Program-made: the position numbers and the translations under genes
Notes under the pieces: generated by a model
Told to the model about the DNA's origin: nothing
What the model saw: the letters and a program-made list of their open reading frames with translations, nothing else
Databases searched by the model: none
Shown here: positions 16,489 through 23,256 of the stretch, in pieces
Layout: every line of letters begins with the position of its first letter
Numbering within the stretch: the first letter of the stretch is position 1
Assembly: GCA_050013055.1 (NCBI GenBank)
Contig: JBEKGC010000005.1
Location: 1 to 64,000 of the forward strand
DNA length: 64,000 bases
Direction of reading: 5' to 3'
Source: Palsa-504 sp050013055
GTDB taxonomy: Bacteria > Actinomycetota > Actinomycetes > Streptosporangiales > Streptosporangiaceae

Positions 16489-17887
16489 GCCGATACCCGC
16501 CGGCGAACTGGGCCGGGTGCACTTCGCCGGCATCGGCGGGGCGGGCATGTCGGGTATCGCCCGGATCATGCTGGCCAGGGGCATCGCCGTATCCGGCAGC
16601 GACGCCGCGCCTTCGGCGCGGCTCGATGAGCTGGCGGGGCTTGGCGCCAGCGTGTACGTCGGGCATTCCTCCGGCCACCTGGGTGGCCTGGGCGCCGGTG
16701 ACACGCTCGTGGTGTCGAGCGCCATCCGCCCGGACAATCCGGAGCTCGCCGAGGCCACCAGGCGCGGGATGCGGATCTTGCACCGGGCCGCCGCGCTGGC
16801 CTCGGTCATGGCCGGGCGGCGGGCCATCACGATCGCCGGCACCCACGGCAAGACCACCACGACCTCCATGCTGACCACGGTGCTGCGCGGGTGCGGAGCC
16901 GATCCCGGCTACGTCATCGGCGGGATCCTCAACCAGACCGGGCTCGGCGCGGAAGACGGCACGGGCCCGGACTTCGTCGCCGAGGCGGACGAGAGCGACG
17001 GATCGTTTCTCCTGCTCAGCCCCGATGTCGCGGTCATCACCAACGTGGAAGCCGATCACCTGGACAACTACGCCAGCCTCGCCGATATCCAGGCGGCCTT
17101 CGTCACGTTCGGGCGCCGCGTGAGCGGAATGACCCTGACCTGCGCTGACGACCCAGGGGCCGAGGCTGTCGCGGTTCACCTTGAGCCCGCCAGGGTCCGC
17201 CGTTACGGCGAATCGCCGCGGGCCGACTACCAGCTCAGCGATGTTCGTTCCCACGGGATGGCGGTCAGCTTCGTGGTGACCGCGCACCGTAGTCCGTTCG
17301 GTGAAATTCTGTCTCACATGACCGTGGACGTGCCCGGTCACCACAACGCGCTGAATGCGGCGGCCGCCTTCGCCGCGGCGGTCGAGCTCGGCTTCGCGCC
17401 GCCCCGGGTCGCGGCGGCCATCGCGGGCTACCAGGGTGCGCAGCGCCGGATGGAGCTCAAGGGCGAGGCCGACGGGGTACGGGTGCTTGACAGCTACGCG
17501 CATCACCCGACCGAGCTGGCCGCTGACCTGCGAGCGGCCAGGGAACTCGCGGCGGGCGGCCGGGTCATCGCCATCTTCCAGCCGCACCTGTTCAGCCGGA
17601 CCAGGATCTTCGCGGCTGACTTCGGCACCGCGCTCGGCCTGGCTGACGAGGCCGTCGTCCTCGACGTCTACGCCGCGCGGGAGGACCCGGAGCCCGGCGT
17701 GACCGGCCAGCTCGTGGTCGACGCGGTCCCGGGCGGGCGGGCCCGCTTCGTGCCTGACCGGGGCAACGTGACCGGGGTGGTCGCGGAGATCGCCAAGCCG
17801 GGCGACGTGGTGCTGACCATGGGGGCGGGCGACGTCACCACGCTGGGCCCGCAGCTGGTCGAAACGCTCAAGGGGCGGCACGGGTGA
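16448..17887 (+). CDS. murC: UDP-N-acetylmuramate--L-alanine ligase MurC
   Basis: ATP-dependent ligase adding L-Ala to UDP-MurNAc, the first peptide step. N-terminal Rossmann motif FAGIGGAGMSGIA, P-loop IAGTHGKTTTTSM, EADESDGSF, NVEADHLDNY, and the C-terminal YAHHPTE and QPHLFSRT motifs. I prefer GTG at 16448 (METHMLKDLL) to the upstream TTG at 16433. Overlaps murG upstream and ftsQ by 4 nt downstream. No murD-like ligase was found beside it. Confidence 0.95.
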   Translation: METHMLKDLLRPAEPIPAGELGRVHFAGIGGAGMSGIARIMLARGIAVSGSDAAPSARLDELAGLGASVYVGHSSGHLGGLGAGDTLVVSSAIRPDNPELAEATRRGMRILHRAAALASVMAGRRAITIAGTHGKTTTTSMLTTVLRGCGADPGYVIGGILNQTGLGAEDGTGPDFVAEADESDGSFLLLSPDVAVITNVEADHLDNYASLADIQAAFVTFGRRVSGMTLTCADDPGAEAVAVHLEPARVRRYGESPRADYQLSDVRSHGMAVSFVVTAHRSPFGEILSHMTVDVPGHHNALNAAAAFAAAVELGFAPPRVAAAIAGYQGAQRRMELKGEADGVRVLDSYAHHPTELAADLRAARELAAGGRVIAIFQPHLFSRTRIFAADFGTALGLADEAVVLDVYAAREDPEPGVTGQLVVDAVPGGRARFVPDRGNVTGVVAEIAKPGDVVLTMGAGDVTTLGPQLVETLKGRHG

Positions 17888-18753
17888 CCAGCTCCGGCGG
17901 CGCATCGGGGGAGGGGCAAAGCTCCACCGACGAGGCCGCCGGGTCAAGTCCGGCATCTTGCGTTAAAGCGGTCGATGAGAGCCCGGCCGACCAGGGCCAG
18001 GTCGTCCCGGGCGGCAGCCTGCCGCCCAGCGGTCCGGTCCGGCGCACAGGGGCGCGGCGCAAGCCCCTCCGCTCCTGGCGCGTGGCCTTCTTCGCGCTCG
18101 CCCTGGCCGGCCTGGTCGCGGCCGTGGCCTGGGCGCTGCTCGGCTCCTGGCTGCTTGTGGTCCGGTCGGTGGTCGTCACCGGCACCCGCCTGGTGCCGGC
18201 CTCGGAGGTTCTCGCGGTGGCCGGGGTCGACCGGGGTACGCCGCTGATCTGGGTGAACGTCAGCCGGGTCGCGGCCCGCATCGAGACCATCAGGCAGGTG
18301 CAGAGCGCACAGGTCACCAGGGACTGGCCGGACCGGGTGGTGATCGTGGTGCGGGAGCGCTCGTCCGCGCTCGCGGTGACGGCTCCGGGCGGCGGGTTCG
18401 ACCTCGTGGACCCCAGCGGCGTGATCGTGCGGTGGGCCGTCCGGCGGCCCGCGGACCTGCCGCTGTATCTCGTCCCGGTGCCCGGGACCGCGGTGACCTC
18501 GCTGCGCGGCGACCCGGACCTGGCCGCCGCGGCGGCCGTGCTCGGCGAACTGCCCGCCCCGCTGCGGCACGCGGTCGGATCGGTGTCGGCGCCAAGCCCG
18601 GATCAGGTGACGCTGCAGCTCTCCGGCGGGATAACGGTCCTGTGGGGCGATGCCAGCGATGCGGCCAGGAAAGCGCGGGTGCTCAATGTTCTCATGCAAG
18701 CGCACGCGCATTATTACGACGTGAGCGCGCAGGAAACCGTGACCACCAACTGA
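17884..18753 (+). CDS. ftsQ: Cell division protein FtsQ
   Basis: Bitopic divisome protein. A disordered cytoplasmic N-terminus (about 60 residues) is followed by one membrane helix (about 66-92), then the POTRA domain beginning at VVRSVVVTGTRLVPASEV, and the FtsQ domain with RDWPDRVVIVVRERS and FDLVDPSGVI. The C-terminal HYYDVSAQETVTTN is the usual actinobacterial ending. 289 residues, normal length. The 4-nt overlap with murC suggests translational coupling. Confidence 0.93.
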   Translation: MTSSGGASGEGQSSTDEAAGSSPASCVKAVDESPADQGQVVPGGSLPPSGPVRRTGARRKPLRSWRVAFFALALAGLVAAVAWALLGSWLLVVRSVVVTGTRLVPASEVLAVAGVDRGTPLIWVNVSRVAARIETIRQVQSAQVTRDWPDRVVIVVRERSSALAVTAPGGGFDLVDPSGVIVRWAVRRPADLPLYLVPVPGTAVTSLRGDPDLAAAAAVLGELPAPLRHAVGSVSAPSPDQVTLQLSGGITVLWGDASDAARKARVLNVLMQAHAHYYDVSAQETVTTN

Positions 18754-18825
18754 TGTGCGCCGATGTCCGAAGAGTCCCCAAGACCCGCCGATCCGCGACA
18801 CGCTGGCCGGTTCGTGCGTGGTTAG

Positions 18826-18854
18826 TTGACCCGGGTCCCGTCCGACCCTACTGT
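18826..18854 (+). promoter_or_regulatory. Predicted ftsZ promoter (TTGACC-17-TACTGT)
   Basis: Within the 324-bp ftsQ-ftsZ gap, TTGACC at 18826-18831 and TACTGT at 18849-18854 are separated by 17 bp, a good fit to the actinobacterial housekeeping sigma consensus. Several ftsZ promoters in this gap are known from Streptomyces. The leader to the ftsZ start would be about 215 nt. Confidence 0.55.
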
Positions 18855-18893
18855 CCGTATCAATCGTGCGGACGGCAAAAACTCTAAATCTTA

Positions 18894-18903
18894 ACCTTAA
18901 GGT
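18894..18903. promoter_or_regulatory. ACCTTAAGGT palindrome upstream of ftsZ
   Basis: A perfect 10-bp palindrome in an AT-rich patch (aaatcttaaccttaaggtgaa) 175 bp before ftsZ. Similar AACCTTAAGG elements occur upstream of ftsZ in other actinomycetes. Its role is unknown; a protein-binding site is a reasonable guess. The remaining 170 bp to the gene shows no other clear signal apart from a weak purine-rich ribosome site (gagcggaaagg). Confidence 0.4.
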
Positions 18904-19077
18904 GAAGCCTGATGGCAGCGGATCGAGCCTGTGCGGTGAATTCCGCGTCACCGAGCAGGACGAAGGTTTCCCAAGCCCAGGGCCATGATCGGCGGGAATT
19001 AGTACCCGCTGAGATGGCGGCCAGCGAAATGCAGCTGGTGAAATTACTTCAGTAACGAGCGGAAAGGTACCCTCCTC

Positions 19078-20688
19078 GTGGCAGCACCGCAGAACTATCT
19101 GGCGGTTATCAAGGTCGTCGGAATCGGCGGTGGCGGCGTCAACGCCGTCAATCGCATGATCGAAGAGGGGCTCAACGACGTCAAGCTCGATGTCGGCCGT
19201 GAGCTCACCCGAGGGTTGGGCGCGGGCGCCAACCCCGATGTCGGCGGCCGGGCGGCCCAAGATCACCGGGAGGAGATCGAGGAGGTCCTCAAGGGGGCCG
19301 ACATGGTCTTCGTCACGGCCGGGGAGGGCGGCGGCACCGGCACCGGCGGCGCCCCGGTGGTGGCGAACGTGGCGCGGTCGCTCGGCGCGCTGACGATCGG
19401 CGTGGTCACCCGGCCGTTCGGGTTCGAGGGCAAACGCCGCGTCGTGCAGGCCGAGATCGGCATCGAGAGGCTGCGCAGCGAGGTCGACACGCTCATCGTC
19501 ATCCCGAACGACCGCCTGCTGTCGATCTCGGACCGGCACGTGAGCGTCCTTGACGCCTTCAAGGCCGCCGACCAGGTACTGCTCTCCGGGGTCCAGGGCA
19601 TTACCGACCTCATCACCACGCCCGGGCTGATCAACCTTGACTTCGCCGACGTCAAGTCGGTCATGTCAGGGGCGGGCTCAGCCCTGATGGGCACCGGCTC
19701 GTCGCGCGGCGACGACCGCGCGGTCGCGGCGGCCGAGATGGCGATCTCGAGCCCGCTGCTCGAGGCGAGCATCGATGGCGCGCACGGCGTGCTGCTGTCC
19801 ATCCAGGGCGGCTCCGATCTCGGGTTGTTCGAGATCAACGAGGCCGCTCAGCTGGTTTCCAACTCCGCCGCCGTGGACGCGAATATCATCTTCGGCGCGG
19901 TCATCGACGACGCCCTCGGGGACGAAGTGCGGGTCACGGTGATTGCGGCCGGCCTCGACGAAGGCCGCAGCCCCCGGAGCGGGACCGCCAGCGCGGTGGA
20001 GTCCGGCAGTTCCTCCTACACCCTGAACGGGTCGGGCCACGCGGCGTACGGCGGCAGTTCCTCCTCGGCGGGTTCCTCCTCGGCGGGTTCCTCCCCGGCA
20101 GGTTCCCCGGCGGGTTCCTCGGGGGGCGATGCCTCGTTCGGCGCCACGTCCGCAGGTGCCAGCGCCGCCAGTTACGCCGCGGCCGGAGGAGGCGCGGCGG
20201 GGGCATCGGGTCCACCGCGGTCCGGTCGGGCTGCCCCTGACTCCGCCGAGTTCGGCCGGCTGAGCAGCGACGGGTACGGCGCCGACCAGACCGCGGCCAA
20301 CGGCCACGGGGCCTCCGTCGCCGAGACGGCCGCCACTGCGCATGGTCATGGCGGCGTGCTCAGCGCTCCGGTGCTGGCCGAGACGGCCGCCGATCCCGTT
20401 CCGGCCCCTGACGGCCAGACCGGCCCGGAGCCGGCCCGCCCGGTCCTGGGCAGCCCGTCCCTGGGCGGCCAGGTAGCGGCCGGTACGGCCCCGAGCAGCC
20501 CGGCGGTCGCGGAGGCGCCCAGGCCGGAGCGGGTTGCCGCGGCTGCGGCGGATGGTTCAGAAGCGCCCCCGTTCCGGCCGTCGCACCTCGAGGCCGCCGC
20601 GAAGACCTTTGATGTCGCTACCACCCGGCGTCGCCCGGTCGTGTTCGAAGAGGACGATGACCTGGATATCCCCGATTTCCTCAAGTGA
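19078..20688 (+). CDS. ftsZ: Cell division GTPase FtsZ, lacking the S2 strand/T2 loop
   Basis: Tubulin-like GTPase that forms the division ring. N-terminal YLAVIKVVGIGGGGVNAVNR (T1), tubulin signature AGEGGGTGTGGAPVVA (T4), FEGKRR, IPNDRLL, and the T7 catalytic loop INLDFADVKSVMS are present, and the conserved tail peptide DDLDIPDFLK ends the protein. After MIEEGL the sequence jumps via one Asn to DVKLDVGRELTRGLGAGANPDVG: about 20 family-invariant residues (KGVEFIAINTDAQALLMSDA in relatives) are missing in frame at 19174-19179. This removes the T2 loop that contacts nucleotide. The linker between core and tail (about residues 305-520) is very long and rich in Ser, Ala and Gly. Whether it still polymerises is doubtful. 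GTG start at 19078. Confidence 0.93.
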   Translation: MAAPQNYLAVIKVVGIGGGGVNAVNRMIEEGLNDVKLDVGRELTRGLGAGANPDVGGRAAQDHREEIEEVLKGADMVFVTAGEGGGTGTGGAPVVANVARSLGALTIGVVTRPFGFEGKRRVVQAEIGIERLRSEVDTLIVIPNDRLLSISDRHVSVLDAFKAADQVLLSGVQGITDLITTPGLINLDFADVKSVMSGAGSALMGTGSSRGDDRAVAAAEMAISSPLLEASIDGAHGVLLSIQGGSDLGLFEINEAAQLVSNSAAVDANIIFGAVIDDALGDEVRVTVIAAGLDEGRSPRSGTASAVESGSSSYTLNGSGHAAYGGSSSSAGSSSAGSSPAGSPAGSSGGDASFGATSAGASAASYAAAGGGAAGASGPPRSGRAAPDSAEFGRLSSDGYGADQTAANGHGASVAETAATAHGHGGVLSAPVLAETAADPVPAPDGQTGPEPARPVLGSPSLGGQVAAGTAPSSPAVAEAPRPERVAAAAADGSEAPPFRPSHLEAAAKTFDVATTRRRPVVFEEDDDLDIPDFLK

Positions 20689-21389
20689 GCGAGCCCGCCC
20701 GGCGGGAGGAGCTCGCCGCGCGGCTGGCCGACGTGCGCGGCCGCATCGCCAAGGCGTGCGAGGCGGCCGGACGAGACGTCGGTGACATCACGCTGATCGC
20801 GGTGACCAAGACCCGGCCCGCTTCGGACGTGCGGCTGCTGAGCGAGCTGGGGCTGACCGACGTCGGCGAGAATCGTGACGCCGAGGCCGCGCCGAAGGCC
20901 GCGCTGTCTGCCGACCTCGATCTCACCTGGCATTTTATCGGCCAGCTCCAGACGAACAAGTGCGCCAGCGTGGTCCGCTACGCCAGCGTCGTGCACTCCG
21001 TGGACCGGCTGCGGCTGATTCGGGCCCTGGGCCAGGCTGCCCGCCGGGCCGACCGGGTCATCGCCAGCCTGATCGAGGTCAGCCTGGACGGCGACCCGGC
21101 CCGGGGCGGCGCCGTGGCCGGGCAGGTGGCTGTCTTGGCCGAGGCGGCGGCGGCCGAGCCCGGCCTGGTCCTGCGCGGCGTGATGGCCATCGCGCCGCTC
21201 GGCCTGGAGCCTGCCGAGGCGTTCGGCCGGCTGCTGGACAGTGCGGCCGTGGTGCGTGCGGTCAAGCCCTCCGCCACGATGATTTCCGCCGGCATGAGCG
21301 GAGATCTCGAAGCCGCCGTCGAGGCCGGCGCGACACACCTGCGAATTGGTACGGCGTTGCTCGGCGATCGCGGGCCTCGCGTCAGGTAA
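20685..21389 (+). CDS. yggS: YggS/YlmE-family PLP-homeostasis protein
   Basis: Single-domain alanine-racemase-like TIM barrel that binds pyridoxal phosphate and buffers its level. The PLP lysine is in LIAVTKTRPASDVRLL. TDVGENRDAEAAPKA, WHFIGQLQTNK, VHSVDR, MSGDLEAAVEAGATHLRIGTALLG are family signatures. 234 residues. The GTG start overlaps the ftsZ stop by 4 nt. In most actinomycetes a pgeF (laccase-domain) gene lies between ftsZ and this gene; here it is absent. Confidence 0.93.
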   Translation: MSEPARREELAARLADVRGRIAKACEAAGRDVGDITLIAVTKTRPASDVRLLSELGLTDVGENRDAEAAPKAALSADLDLTWHFIGQLQTNKCASVVRYASVVHSVDRLRLIRALGQAARRADRVIASLIEVSLDGDPARGGAVAGQVAVLAEAAAAEPGLVLRGVMAIAPLGLEPAEAFGRLLDSAAVVRAVKPSATMISAGMSGDLEAAVEAGATHLRIGTALLGDRGPRVR

Positions 21390-21450
21390 TGTCCCACGCG
21401 TGAAGCCGAAACGGCTGCGGCATACGGGTACAGGGTGGGAGGACTGAAGG

Positions 21451-21951
21451 ATGGCCAGTGCCATGCGAAAGATGGCGGTCTACCTCGGCCTCGTGGAGGA
21501 CGACCACCGCTTCGGAGACAAGTACGACTCCTACGGTGAGTACGAGGACTACGACGACCCGGCGGATCGCCCCGAGGTGACGGATGAGGCGGACCCGCGT
21601 CCCGGCCGGGACGAGTATGCCGGTTACCAGGCCGCTGACTGGCGCGCCGAGCCGGCCCCGCAGACAACTGATCTGGCGCGTATTACGACACTGCACCCTC
21701 GCACCTACAATGAAGCACGTACGATTGGGGAACACTTCCGCGAGGGCACCCCGGTGATCATGAACCTGACCGAGATGGTCGACAGTGACGCAAAACGTCT
21801 CGTCGACTTCGCGGCTGGCCTGATCTTCGGCCTGCGCGGGAGCATTGAACGCGTGACTAACAAGGTGTTCCTGCTGTCTCCCGCGAACGTCGAGGTGACG
21901 GCGGAGGACAAGGCTCGTATCGCAGAGCGCGGCTTCTTCAACCAGAGCTAG
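21451..21951 (+). CDS. sepF: Cell division protein SepF
   Basis: Membrane-associated FtsZ partner that anchors and bundles protofilaments in actinobacteria, which lack FtsA. The N-terminal amphipathic helix (MASAMRKMAVYLGLVEDD) is followed by an acidic linker and the SepF core with ITTLHPRTYNEARTIGEHFREGTPVIMNL and KRLVDFAAGLIFGL. 166 residues. Preceded by ggtgggagg. Its known FtsZ contact is the C-terminal peptide, which is intact in the neighbouring ftsZ. Confidence 0.94.
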   Translation: MASAMRKMAVYLGLVEDDHRFGDKYDSYGEYEDYDDPADRPEVTDEADPRPGRDEYAGYQAADWRAEPAPQTTDLARITTLHPRTYNEARTIGEHFREGTPVIMNLTEMVDSDAKRLVDFAAGLIFGLRGSIERVTNKVFLLSPANVEVTAEDKARIAERGFFNQS

Positions 21952-22021
21952 CCGAGCAGTGCCGACGTGACGCCGATCGGCCACCGTACCGGCCGGATCG
22001 GCACTAAGGACCGGATGGACC

Positions 22022-22309
22022 GTGCAGTACCTGAGGGAAGTCCTCTACTACGTCCTGACGATCTACCTGGTCGTCCTGATCGGCAGGATGATCTTCGGGT
22101 GGGTGCAGGTTTTCGCCCGTGAGTGGCGTCCATCAGGCATCCTGCTTGTGGTCGCGGAGGGTATCTTCACGGTTACAGATCCGCCGCTGAAGTTCCTGCG
22201 TCGCTTCATCCCCACGCTCAGGCTCGGTATGGTGGCCATGGACCTTAGCTTCATGGTTCTGTTCATCGTGGTGTTGATCCTGCTTGAAGTGGTCGTGCCG
22301 AAGCTGTGA
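22022..22309 (+). CDS. YggT-family membrane protein
   Basis: 95 residues, two hydrophobic segments (about 8-28 and 70-92) separated by the conserved DPPLKFLRRFIPTLRLG segment. YggT/YlmG proteins lie between sepF and divIVA across Gram-positives and affect division or nucleoid placement in an undefined way. GTG start at 22022; upstream spacing to sepF is 70 nt. Confidence 0.9.
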   Translation: MQYLREVLYYVLTIYLVVLIGRMIFGWVQVFAREWRPSGILLVVAEGIFTVTDPPLKFLRRFIPTLRLGMVAMDLSFMVLFIVVLILLEVVVPKL

Positions 22310-22358
22310 TTCGGGTACGGTCGTGAAGAACACGGTCCAAGTGCGCCGAGGAGACGAT

Positions 22359-23204
22359 ATGCCGCTGACGCCCGCGGATGTGCGGAATAAGCAGTTCAGT
22401 ACGACCAGGCTCAGGCCCGGCTACGACGAGGAAGAGGTCGATGCCTTCCTCGATGAGGTCGAGGCTGAGCTCGACCGGCTGATTCAGGAGAATGAAGAAC
22501 TCCGCGCCAAGCTGGCGGAGCTCCTGCGTGGCGGTAAGTCGGCTGTGCCTGCATTGAGCTCTCCGCTATCCGACCCCAAGCCAGACATGATGGCTCCAGA
22601 AACGCGTGTGGAGCCGGAGCGCAGGCAGCCTGAGCCGGTCATGATGGGCGGGATGCCGCACATCGAGGACAACATGGACACGGCCGCGCGCGTGCTCTCA
22701 CTGGCGCAGCAGACCGCTGACCAGGCGATCGCGGATGCCCGCCGGGAAGCCGACGAGACCCTCGGCCGGGCCAGGCGCGAGGCGGATGAGGTGCTCACCA
22801 AGGCCAGGCGCCAGGCGGAGCAGATCACCGGCGACGCGCGGGCTCGGGCGGAAAGCCTGGAGCGTGACGCGCAGGAGCGGCATCGTCAGGCGATGGGCTC
22901 GCTGGTCCAGACCCGCGAGGAGCTCGAGCGCAGGGTCGATGACCTGCGTGCATTCGAGCGCGAGTACCGCAGCAGGCTCAAGGCTTACCTTGAGGGCCAG
23001 TTGCGTGACTTGGAGGCAGGTGTCACCGACAGCGGAACCTTCCCCGCGGTGGGCTCGGGTGCTCCAGCGACGATGCCAACCGCGCTCGCGCAGACCGGTG
23101 CGCGTAACGGCGGGCCGGGTACGAGCCAGTACGGTGTGCCCGAGGTCGTGCAGCACTCCGGCTTCCGCACGGGTGACGGAGCGCCCACGCGCGAGCGTAG
23201 GTAG
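22359..23204 (+). CDS. divIVA: DivIVA/Wag31 polar-growth scaffold
   Basis: 281 residues. The N-terminal DivIVA domain MPLTPADVRNKQFSTTRLRPGYDEEEVDAFLDEVEAE binds curved membrane, followed by a first coiled coil, a Pro/Glu-rich linker with VMMGGMPHIEDNMDTAARVL, a long second coiled coil (about 110-220, very Arg/Glu/Ala-rich) and a Gly/Thr tail. In actinomycetes it directs apical growth and recruits the wall machinery. ATG at 22359 after cgaggaga; an upstream frame extension from 22284 is not used. Confidence 0.93.
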   Translation: MPLTPADVRNKQFSTTRLRPGYDEEEVDAFLDEVEAELDRLIQENEELRAKLAELLRGGKSAVPALSSPLSDPKPDMMAPETRVEPERRQPEPVMMGGMPHIEDNMDTAARVLSLAQQTADQAIADARREADETLGRARREADEVLTKARRQAEQITGDARARAESLERDAQERHRQAMGSLVQTREELERRVDDLRAFEREYRSRLKAYLEGQLRDLEAGVTDSGTFPAVGSGAPATMPTALAQTGARNGGPGTSQYGVPEVVQHSGFRTGDGAPTRERR

Positions 23205-23256
23205 GTACCGTGAGTAACGGCAGGCACATCTGAAGGGACCGCTGGGAGAAACGGCT

